64,000 nt of DNA from NCBI GenBank assembly GCA_001898505.1, contig MKTZ01000027.1:248001-312000 (forward strand), read 5' to 3'. This DNA comes from Sphingobacteriales bacterium 50-39. Its GTDB lineage: Bacteria; Bacteroidota; Bacteroidia; Chitinophagales; Chitinophagaceae. Of the stretch, positions 25,401 to 30,977 are shown piece after piece; position 1 is the first letter of the stretch; each line of letters starts with the position of its first letter. Both the position numbers and the translations under genes were made by a program. The notes under the pieces were generated by a model that was given only the letters and a program-made list of their open reading frames with translations, searched no databases and had not been told where the DNA came from.

Positions 25401-27941
25401 GAGACAGATAAAGTAGTTTCTTATCAGTATGTCACCGTAGATAAGCGGGATGCCTCTCTCGACCTGCCGCTGACCGTTGACGATATACCCAATGTATATA
25501 TCACTGCCACGCTGATCAAGCCGCATGAGCTGTCGGAGATCCCCCTGACCGTGGCGCATGGCTATCAGTCTGTAAAGGTAGAAGGTAAGGAGCGCAAGAT
25601 GTCTGTTGACATTGTAGCTGCCAAGTCCGTGCGGAGCCATACGCATCAGAAAGTAACGGTCAAGGCCGAGCCTGGCAGCATGGTGACCCTGGCTGCGGTA
25701 GACAATGGCGTCCTGCAGATCACCGATTTCTCCACGCCCGATCCTTACGAACATTTTTATACCAAGCGGGCCCTGGAAGTCAACGGCTATGATCTTTATC
25801 CCCTGCTCTTCCCGGAAGTAAAGCCCAGTCTCAGCAGCACCGGCGGGGACGCCGAGGGGGATATGAAGAAGCGAACCAACCCCATGCCTGCCAAGCGGAT
25901 CAAGATCGTCAGCTATTGGAGCGGTATTGCCAGGACTGACGGTAGCGGTCAAGCGCTTTTTGAATTTGATATACCTCAATTCTCCGGTGAAGTAAGGCTT
26001 ATGGCCGTAGCGTATAAGAATGAGCAGTTCGGATCAAAAGATGTGTCGATGACCGTGGCCGATCCCATCGTGCTCAGCTCCGCCCTGCCAAGGTTTTTGA
26101 GTCCCGGAGATACCGTAACCATGCCCGTGACCATTACCAATACCACGTCCAGCTCTACTACTGCCAATGCGCATGTGAAGGTCAGCGGCGCCGTGCGGGT
26201 AGCGGGTGATGATCGGCAATCTGTTTCTGTTCCGGCCAACAGCGAAGGCCGGGCCACTTTCCAGATCGTGGCGCCGCCTGCTATCGGTGTTGGAAAGGTT
26301 TCTGTAGAGGTGGCCAGTATGGGTGAGAATTTTACGGACGAGACCGAGATTGGCGTACGTCCATCCGCCCCCCTGCAAAAGATCACCGATGCGGGCACCG
26401 TATCGGGAGGAGCTACGCAGGCCCTGAGCTGGGACGCCGGCGACTTCATTCCGTCCAGTGTGGATTATCGGCTGATGGTGAGCAGGAACCCTGTCATCGG
26501 ACTGTCGAAATATCTCGACTGGCTGGTGGAATATCCATATGGCTGTACGGAACAGACCGTATCGGCCGCCTTCCCGCAGCTGTATTATGGCGATCTGGCC
26601 GATCTGGTGCGGGGCAAGGGGGATAACAGATTGAAGGCCGGGGCCAATTCCAACATACAGGAAGCCATCCGGAAGATCAAGATGCGTCAATTGTACAATG
26701 GCGCCGTCACGCTTTGGGACAATCAGGATACCGAGAACTGGTGGGCTACTATTTATGCCGCTCATTTCTTGCTGGAGGCGCAGAAAGCAGGCTTCGATGT
26801 GGATAAGAGCCTGATCGAGACCATGCTGGGTTATATCAACAGCCGGCTGAAGAACCGGGAGACCATTACCTATTATTATAACAGGGATCAGAACAGGAAG
26901 ATAGCGCCGAAAGAGGTTGTCTATGGATTGTATGTATTGGCGCTGGCCGGCAAGCCCAATGTCAGCGTGATGAACTATTACAAGGCCAATCCGTCTTTGT
27001 TGAGCCTGGATTGTAAATACCTGCTCTCCGCTGCGTATGCCTTGTCGGGAGATAAGAAGAGCTTTAAGGAGTTCTTGCCTACGCAGTTTGCGGGAGAAGA
27101 GTCCGTGGCTCAGACCGGCGGCAGTTTTTATTCAGATATTCGGGATGAGTCGCTGGCTTTGGATGTGCTGGCGGATGTGGATCCCGACAATGCGCAGATA
27201 CCAACGATGGTGAGGCATATCTCCGATAAATTGAAACAGCGTACGTGGTTCAGCACACAGGAGGTGGCATTCAGCTTCCTGGGTATGGGTAAGGTAGCGA
27301 GACGGGAGGCCGGGTCTACGGCTACCGCAGACATCAAGGTAGATGGCCGGACCGTGGGTTCGATGAACGGGGCGCCGATAAAGCTCGGGTCCGCGGTGTT
27401 GAAGGGCGGCGGGTCTGGAGTCCCTAAGGTCGAGATTGCGACTAAGGGCAGCGGCAGGGTCTATTATTACTGGGAGGTGGAAGGGATCAGTGCGACCGGT
27501 GCTTATAAGGAAGAGGATAATTATCTGAAAGTGCGGAAGCGTTTCTTCGACAGGAATGGGAGGCCGCTGTCGGGTAATGTGTTCCATCAGAATGATCTTA
27601 TCATTGTACAGGTGGTATTGGAGAAGAGCTATTCCTCATGGATCGACAATGTGGTGATCACCGACATGCTGCCTGCGGGTTTTGAGATCGAGAATCCCCG
27701 GACCAAGGATATACCTGGTATGGATTGGATCAAGGAGCAGGATGCTCCTACGGCGTTGGATGTGCGGGACGACCGGATCAATTTCTTTGTCAATATGCGG
27801 GATAACAGACAGGTGTATTATTATGCCGTGCGGGCCGTGTCACCGGGTGTGTATCGGATGGGGCCGATAGGGGCGGATGCGATGTATAATGGAGAGTACC
27901 ATTCGTATAATGGGGCGGGGACGGTGAAGGTGGTGCAGTGA
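22488..27941 (+). CDS. Bacterial alpha-2-macroglobulin family lipoprotein with thioester motif
   Basis: An 1817-residue periplasmic protease trap. The signal peptide ends in a lipobox (ILLTACNRS, cysteine about residue 26). A chain of beta-sandwich macroglobulin domains follows, including an acidic loop GGDGDEGDYNSDYDNSSD near residue 400. A bait-like region leads to the A2M core (YWSGIARTDGSGQALFEFDI) and the alpha-alpha toroid. The thioester motif CTEQ is intact at Cys1353-Gln1356 within EYPYGCTEQTVS. By family knowledge, cleavage by a foreign protease exposes the thioester and traps the attacker. It is divergent from pbpC and ends with a strong terminator. Confidence 0.95.
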   Translation: MRIKSGLSAIILFTTVISTSILLTACNRSTVSLQFTNARDEVPPLGNLTFRFDQDLVKDSLLDRWDSTQYISFEPKIPGRFRWEHPDELVFSPSQPLTPATTFKATLKNDILQYSKYGRISKGEGLVFHTPDLKLDNTNTSWVLQDENSTTAIPQVDLQFNYPVNPNSLKEKLQISIGGQPITYNLQTLSSADRITLRLLNLKMEDKDQEATLSIDKGLIPEGGTTGLKEKLETKSVIPSPYVLGINDVKTEHDGETGTIKVLTSQQVVAANLTSFVKLDPAVKFTVETADDGFLIRSDNFDQTKSYALILTKGLKGRIGGVLHEEYNTNITFGELAPSISFASGKGLYLSGKGAQNIEVKIINVPKVKIIVSKIYENNLLMTQRFDYQPKEKRPFRGGDGDEGDYNSDYDNSSDVTLGDVFYEQEVDTRSLPKSGNNRIFNFNIADKLPEFKGIYHIMIRSLKDYWVRDYRYVSMSDIGLIAREGREKMLVFANSIKTAAALPGVNVLAYGSNNQLLGMGATNTDGVAEIAYTRKDMAGFRPAMIIAKTADDFNYLPFNTTRVNTSRFEVGGRRSNTTGLDAYVYPERDIYRPGEKLNFSVIVRDRQWKSPGELPVKLKFLLPNGKELKNFRKSLNEQGSLEGSVDIAQTAITGSYSLEVYTSNDVLLATKPFRIEEFVPDRIKVTAKLDKPFLEAGDISHLNIHAVNFFGPPAANRKYETEIQVRQRTFNPKGYERYEFGLANQNTLFDKVTREGKTDEQGNAVEKYEVPDMYKNLGLLQAVFFSTVFDETGRPVSRRTNADIFTQPVFFGVADDGYYFYALNQPVQFPIVALNRDGKTMNAVQARVQVIKHEYRTVLTKSGSYFRYESQKEDKLVSSSLVTVSGENTRYSFTPRSPGDYELQVSIPGANAYVSKDFYSYGIWGGDNNSFEVNNEGHIDIDLNKSSFYTGETVTAHFKTPFSGRMLVTMETDKVVSYQYVTVDKRDASLDLPLTVDDIPNVYITATLIKPHELSEIPLTVAHGYQSVKVEGKERKMSVDIVAAKSVRSHTHQKVTVKAEPGSMVTLAAVDNGVLQITDFSTPDPYEHFYTKRALEVNGYDLYPLLFPEVKPSLSSTGGDAEGDMKKRTNPMPAKRIKIVSYWSGIARTDGSGQALFEFDIPQFSGEVRLMAVAYKNEQFGSKDVSMTVADPIVLSSALPRFLSPGDTVTMPVTITNTTSSSTTANAHVKVSGAVRVAGDDRQSVSVPANSEGRATFQIVAPPAIGVGKVSVEVASMGENFTDETEIGVRPSAPLQKITDAGTVSGGATQALSWDAGDFIPSSVDYRLMVSRNPVIGLSKYLDWLVEYPYGCTEQTVSAAFPQLYYGDLADLVRGKGDNRLKAGANSNIQEAIRKIKMRQLYNGAVTLWDNQDTENWWATIYAAHFLLEAQKAGFDVDKSLIETMLGYINSRLKNRETITYYYNRDQNRKIAPKEVVYGLYVLALAGKPNVSVMNYYKANPSLLSLDCKYLLSAAYALSGDKKSFKEFLPTQFAGEESVAQTGGSFYSDIRDESLALDVLADVDPDNAQIPTMVRHISDKLKQRTWFSTQEVAFSFLGMGKVARREAGSTATADIKVDGRTVGSMNGAPIKLGSAVLKGGGSGVPKVEIATKGSGRVYYYWEVEGISATGAYKEEDNYLKVRKRFFDRNGRPLSGNVFHQNDLIIVQVVLEKSYSSWIDNVVITDMLPAGFEIENPRTKDIPGMDWIKEQDAPTALDVRDDRINFFVNMRDNRQVYYYAVRAVSPGVYRMGPIGADAMYNGEYHSYNGAGTVKVVQ

Positions 27942-27968
27942 TCTGAGCCTCTATGTTAAAGTTTTTGG

Positions 27969-27995
27969 TGCCCGGCCGGTAGGCCGGGCATTTTT
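27969..27995 (+). terminator. Intrinsic terminator after the macroglobulin gene
   Basis: TGCCCGGCC-ggta-GGCCGGGCA, a nine-base GC-rich stem, is followed by TTTTT. It starts 28 bases after the stop codon. Confidence 0.85.
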
Positions 27996-28148
27996 ATGGG
28001 AGATAATTTATTGATTGTCATTTTGTTGGGTTCTGTTTTGCAAAATTGTTCTTTGGAAAGTGCAGTTTTATATGATTTTGGTGTTTTAGCCAATGCAATT
28101 CTTATAGTGTATTATATATCAATTAATTATAGTTTATAAATTTAATAA

Positions 28149-28185
28149 CCTAGTAAATCAAAAATTAAACTTTGGATTTACTAGG
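28149..28185. repeat. Perfect 11-bp inverted repeat with 15-base spacer
   Basis: CCTAGTAAATC and GATTTACTAGG flank a 15-base AT-rich spacer. There is no T-run, and it lies 120 bases upstream of hicB. It could be the operator bound by a HicB-type regulator or the relic of a mobile element end. Confidence 0.45.
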
Positions 28186-28271
28186 ATGGTCTGAGAATCT
28201 GCGTGGGGTAGTTTGCCAATTTATTCCGGTGTGGTTTGATTGGAGAAAGTAAATGACGATATTTGTATGAG

Positions 28272-28288
28272 GGCTTTTAAGCCTTTTT
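28272..28288 (+). terminator. Terminator-like hairpin in the hicB leader
   Basis: GGCTT-TT-AAGCC followed by TTTTT lies 16 bases before the hicB start codon. The short stem makes it a weak terminator or an attenuator. A GATATTTG element (about 28258-28265) immediately before it could be the promoter. Confidence 0.35.
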
Positions 28289-28304
28289 CAAATATTTAAA
28301 TCCG

Positions 28305-28508
28305 ATGGAAGAATTAATATTTTTAGTCGAAGAAAGCCCGGAAGGTGGCTTCCTTGCAAAAGGATTGGGTGTATCTATTTTCACCGAAGCCGACTCTATG
28401 GAAGAATTAAGGGAGATGGTTAAAGACGCCGTTCGCTGTCACTTTGGTGATCAAAAGCAGCGTCTTATTCGTCTCCATATTGTAAAGGAAGAATTGTTTG
28501 CCGCGTGA
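28305..28508 (+). CDS. hicB: HicB-like antitoxin
   Basis: A 67-residue protein with the small HicB fold: MEELIFLVEESPEGGFLAKG is the usual beta strand start and ADSMEELREMVKDAVRCHF the helix. It matches the short HicB-type partners that precede hicA in Bacteroidota and Cyanobacteria and that databases sometimes mislabel as a dehydrogenase subunit. Its TGA overlaps the GTG start of hicA (GTGA), typical of the operon. By family knowledge it neutralises the HicA mRNA interferase and autoregulates. No DNA-binding domain is evident. Because hicA is frameshifted, the antitoxin may be an orphan. Confidence 0.8.
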   Translation: MEELIFLVEESPEGGFLAKGLGVSIFTEADSMEELREMVKDAVRCHFGDQKQRLIRLHIVKEELFAA

Positions 28509-28743
28509 AGATTCCCAGGGACATCTCAGGCGCAGAATTGATCCGGTGTTTAAAGAAACTGGATATGTTGTGACCAGGCAAAGCGGGAGCCATATCAGAC
28601 TTACTACGGAATTGAAAGGAGAACATCATATCACCATTCCCAATCATAACCCTATAAAAATTGGAACTTTGTCGGCCATCCTTTCAGATATCGCTGCCCA
28701 TTTTTCCAAGACCAAGGACGAAATAATAAAAGAGATATTTTAA
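28505..28743 (+). pseudogene. hicA: HicA-type mRNA interferase toxin, apparently frameshifted
   Basis: From the GTG at 28505, overlapping the hicB stop, the frame reads MKIPRDISGAELIRCLKKLD and stops at TGA 28571. This is the canonical HicA N-terminus. The expected continuation GYVVTRQSGSHIRLTT, with the catalytic histidine, is present but in the next frame, running to 28743. One base seems missing near 28560 (CT|GGA where CTnGGA is expected). An uninterrupted frame from a TTG at 28498 covers the C-terminal part but gives a non-homologous N-terminus. Possible explanations are an inactivating deletion, a sequencing error, or rescue from the TTG; the first is favoured. Confidence 0.75.
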
Positions 28744-28772
28744 GGCTATACGCCGCAGGATGAAAATCCTTT

Positions 28773-28796
28773 AGCCCCGCTTCGGTGGGGCTTTTT
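28773..28796 (+). terminator. Intrinsic terminator after hicA
   Basis: AGCCCCGC-ttcg-GTGGGGCT with a UUCG-type loop is followed by a TTTTT run. It closes the hicBA unit and isolates it from the TetR gene. Confidence 0.8.
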
Positions 28797-28822
28797 CATT
28801 TCGCCCCTTCCTTCCCCCTCTT

Positions 28823-28863
28823 TCAATTTTTCAAATAAATTAATAAAATGTTTGAAAAATTGA
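28823..28863. promoter_or_regulatory. Perfect 13-bp inverted repeat, probable TetR operator
   Basis: TCAATTTTTCAAA (28823-28835) and TTTGAAAAATTGA (28851-28863) are exact inverse complements around a 15-base AT spacer. The repeat lies 48 bases before the preferred TetR start codon at 28911 and covers an alternative ATG at 28848. No T-run or GC stem is present, so it is not a terminator. Such a site suits autoregulation by the downstream TetR protein. Confidence 0.6.
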
Positions 28864-28910
28864 TTTTTAGCTCTATATTCGGAAAACGGACCGGGGCGCC
28901 CCCAAGGAAT

Positions 28911-29513
28911 ATGAACAAAAAAGAACAGGTAAGGATCAAGATCGGGCTGATTGCCATGCAGTGCTTTTCTAAATATGGATTGGATAAGACCACCCTGGAT
29001 GACATCGCCAAAGCCGTTGGACTCAATAAGGCTTCCCTGTATTATTATTATAAGAACAAAGAGGATATTTTTTTGGAAGTAGCCATCCGGGAAGGGGAGG
29101 ACTTCCTCGCTACCCTGCAGAAGAAGGTGATGGAGCAGAAAAGCACGGAGGCCCGGATCACCTATTATCTCAGGGAGCGGGTGAATTACTACAAAAATGT
29201 GTTGAACATGAACCGGGTGTCGACGGATACCCTCAATAAGATGCTCCCGAAGTTTTTTGAGCTATTCGATGCTGTGATGAAAAAAGAGGCCCAGTTCCTG
29301 GCATTGCTGATAAAGGAAGGCGTGAAGAAAGGAGAATTGCATACCGTCAATGCAGCGAAACTGGCTTCCTCCCTGATCAGTATGAACGATGCTTTAAAAC
29401 ACCATGTGGAGCAAAAGGCTATCCTGAAGATGCAGCAGGATATAGATTATTCCCAGATCATGGAGGAAATGGGGCTCCTGATAACGTTGATCTTCAAAGG
29501 GCTGAAAAAATAG
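28911..29513 (+). CDS. TetR/AcrR-family transcriptional regulator
   Basis: I choose the ATG at 28911 (AAGGAATATG, a plausible ribosome site) rather than the ATG at 28848, which lies inside the inverted repeat and would add a 21-residue tail unlike TetR proteins. The 200-residue product has the N-terminal helix-turn-helix (about 8-52: [20 protein letters not shown], then [19 protein letters not shown]) and a helical ligand-binding domain. By family knowledge it represses its neighbours until a small hydrophobic ligand binds. Four bases separate it from the aldehyde dehydrogenase ATG, so the two form an operon and the ligand may be the aldehyde or its precursor. Confidence 0.92.
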   Translation: MNKKEQVRIKIGLIAMQCFSKYGLDKTTLDDIAKAVGLNKASLYYYYKNKEDIFLEVAIREGEDFLATLQKKVMEQKSTEARITYYLRERVNYYKNVLNMNRVSTDTLNKMLPKFFELFDAVMKKEAQFLALLIKEGVKKGELHTVNAAKLASSLISMNDALKHHVEQKAILKMQQDIDYSQIMEEMGLLITLIFKGLKK

Positions 29514-29517
29514 ATCC

Positions 29518-30897
29518 ATGAACCACCTCGTATCCACCATACCCGAACTGCCCGCCATGCGCAGGTATTTTGAAAGTGGCGTTACGAGGTCTTATGCTTT
29601 CAGAAGACAGCAATTGATCTCGCTGAGACGGGCGCTCATGAATAACGAAGATGCGATCTACAAGGCCTTGTATGCCGATCTGAGGAAGGGCCCTGAAGAG
29701 GCCTATGCTACCGAGACAGGCATTGTGCTGACGGAGATAAGGGTTGCCTTGAAAAACCTACGGCGATGGATGCGCCCATCCGCCGCTCGAACCAATCTGC
29801 TCAATTTCCCTTCCTCTGGAAGGATCTATCATGATCCGCTGGGTCTTGTGCTGATCATTGCACCCTGGAACTATCCCATACAGTTGCTGCTGACGCCGCT
29901 CGTCGGGGCTATTGCAGGAGGCAATGGGGTCGTGTTGAAACCGTCGGAAATGGCTCCTGCTACTGCCTCCATTTTGGGCAGGATCATACAGGAGGCCTTC
30001 CCTCCGGAATATATAACCCTTGTGCAGGGAGATGGAGCAGAAGTAGTACCGGCTTTACTGAATGGCTTTCACTTCGACCATGTCTTCTACACAGGCAGTA
30101 CGGAAGTGGGAAAGCAGATCTATCAACTGGCGGCCAAGGACCTTGTTCCCGTTACGTTGGAGCTTGGCGGCAAAAGCCCTGCTGTTATTCATTTGGATGC
30201 AAACCTGGAAGTGGCGGCCCGACGCATCGTGATGGGAAAATTCATAAACGCCGGCCAGACCTGTGTAGCTCCGGACTACCTCCTGGTACATCACGCGATC
30301 AGAGACCGCTTCCTGGAATTGCTGCAGAAGACGATCAACCAGTTTTTCGGTGACAAGCCAGCCGGGAACGACGGTTACGGCAGGATCGTACATGCCAAAA
30401 GATTTGACCGGCTGTTGAGCTATCTATCGGAAGGTGAGATCATAATAGGAGGTGACTACGACCGGGCAGACCTGTTCATGGCTCCGACGGTCATGGATAA
30501 TGTGCCTCTCGATTCAGGGCTCATGACAGAGGAGATCTTCGGTCCCATATTACCGGTATATGGATTCGATACGGTGGAGGAGGCTGTGGAATTGATAAAA
30601 AGGAATCCGAACCCTCTTGCCTTTTATGTATTTACCGAGGGCGATCCAAAAGCCTGGGTGGAGCAGCTGGCTTTCGGCGGCGGCTGTGTGAACAACACAC
30701 TGTGGCATTTAGCCAATCATTACCTGCCTTTTGGCGGCATAGGCGGCAGCGGTATAGGAGCCTATCACGGCAGGTATTCCTTTGAGACGTTCACCCATGC
30801 CAAGCCGGTGATGAGATCGCCGGTGTGGTTCGATCCGGGGATCAAGTACCCTCCCTTCGCCGGTAAATTAAAATGGTTCAAACGGATGATCCGGTGA
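29518..30897 (+). CDS. NAD(P)-dependent aldehyde dehydrogenase, ALDH3-like
   Basis: A 459-residue enzyme oxidising an aldehyde to the acid. Family hallmarks are IIAPWNYPIQLLLTPLVGAI, KPSEMAPATA, the coenzyme loop FTGSTEVGKQI (here YTGSTEVGKQIY), the catalytic glutamate in TLELGGKSPA and the nucleophilic cysteine in NAGQTCVAPDY. The compact length and the C-terminal hydrophobic tail segment resemble the class 3 fatty or coniferyl aldehyde group. It is coupled to the TetR gene and followed by a terminator before the TonB gene. The likely substrate is a medium or long-chain or aromatic aldehyde, inferred only from subfamily. Confidence 0.92.
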   Translation: MNHLVSTIPELPAMRRYFESGVTRSYAFRRQQLISLRRALMNNEDAIYKALYADLRKGPEEAYATETGIVLTEIRVALKNLRRWMRPSAARTNLLNFPSSGRIYHDPLGLVLIIAPWNYPIQLLLTPLVGAIAGGNGVVLKPSEMAPATASILGRIIQEAFPPEYITLVQGDGAEVVPALLNGFHFDHVFYTGSTEVGKQIYQLAAKDLVPVTLELGGKSPAVIHLDANLEVAARRIVMGKFINAGQTCVAPDYLLVHHAIRDRFLELLQKTINQFFGDKPAGNDGYGRIVHAKRFDRLLSYLSEGEIIIGGDYDRADLFMAPTVMDNVPLDSGLMTEEIFGPILPVYGFDTVEEAVELIKRNPNPLAFYVFTEGDPKAWVEQLAFGGGCVNNTLWHLANHYLPFGGIGGSGIGAYHGRYSFETFTHAKPVMRSPVWFDPGIKYPPFAGKLKWFKRMIR

Positions 30898-30903
30898 CGT
30901 AGG

Positions 30904-30929
30904 CCAGGTCTGCTCTGGGACCTGGTTTT
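30904..30929 (+). terminator. Intrinsic terminator after the aldehyde dehydrogenase gene
   Basis: CCAGGTC, an eight-base loop, GACCTGG and TTTT. It would end the TetR-ALDH message and make the TonB receptor the first gene of a separate unit, or allow partial read-through. Confidence 0.55.
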
Positions 30930-30977
30930 CCGGAAACCCCCTTCTGACATACTATCGATAATTTTAAACAGCTTGCT

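Larger units (their letters stand above)
27996..28304. other. AT-rich intergenic patch before hicB, no gene
   Basis: About 300 bases of strikingly AT-rich DNA with no supported ORF, unlike the roughly 50% GC flanks. It contains an 11-base perfect inverted repeat (28149-28185) and a small hairpin with a T-run just before hicB (28272-28288). This composition suggests that the hicBA region was acquired. Confidence 0.5.

Noticed and set aside
28848-28910. Longer N-terminus for the TetR regulator
   Set aside because: The ATG at 28848 is inside the perfect inverted repeat and the extra 21 residues do not fit the TetR fold.
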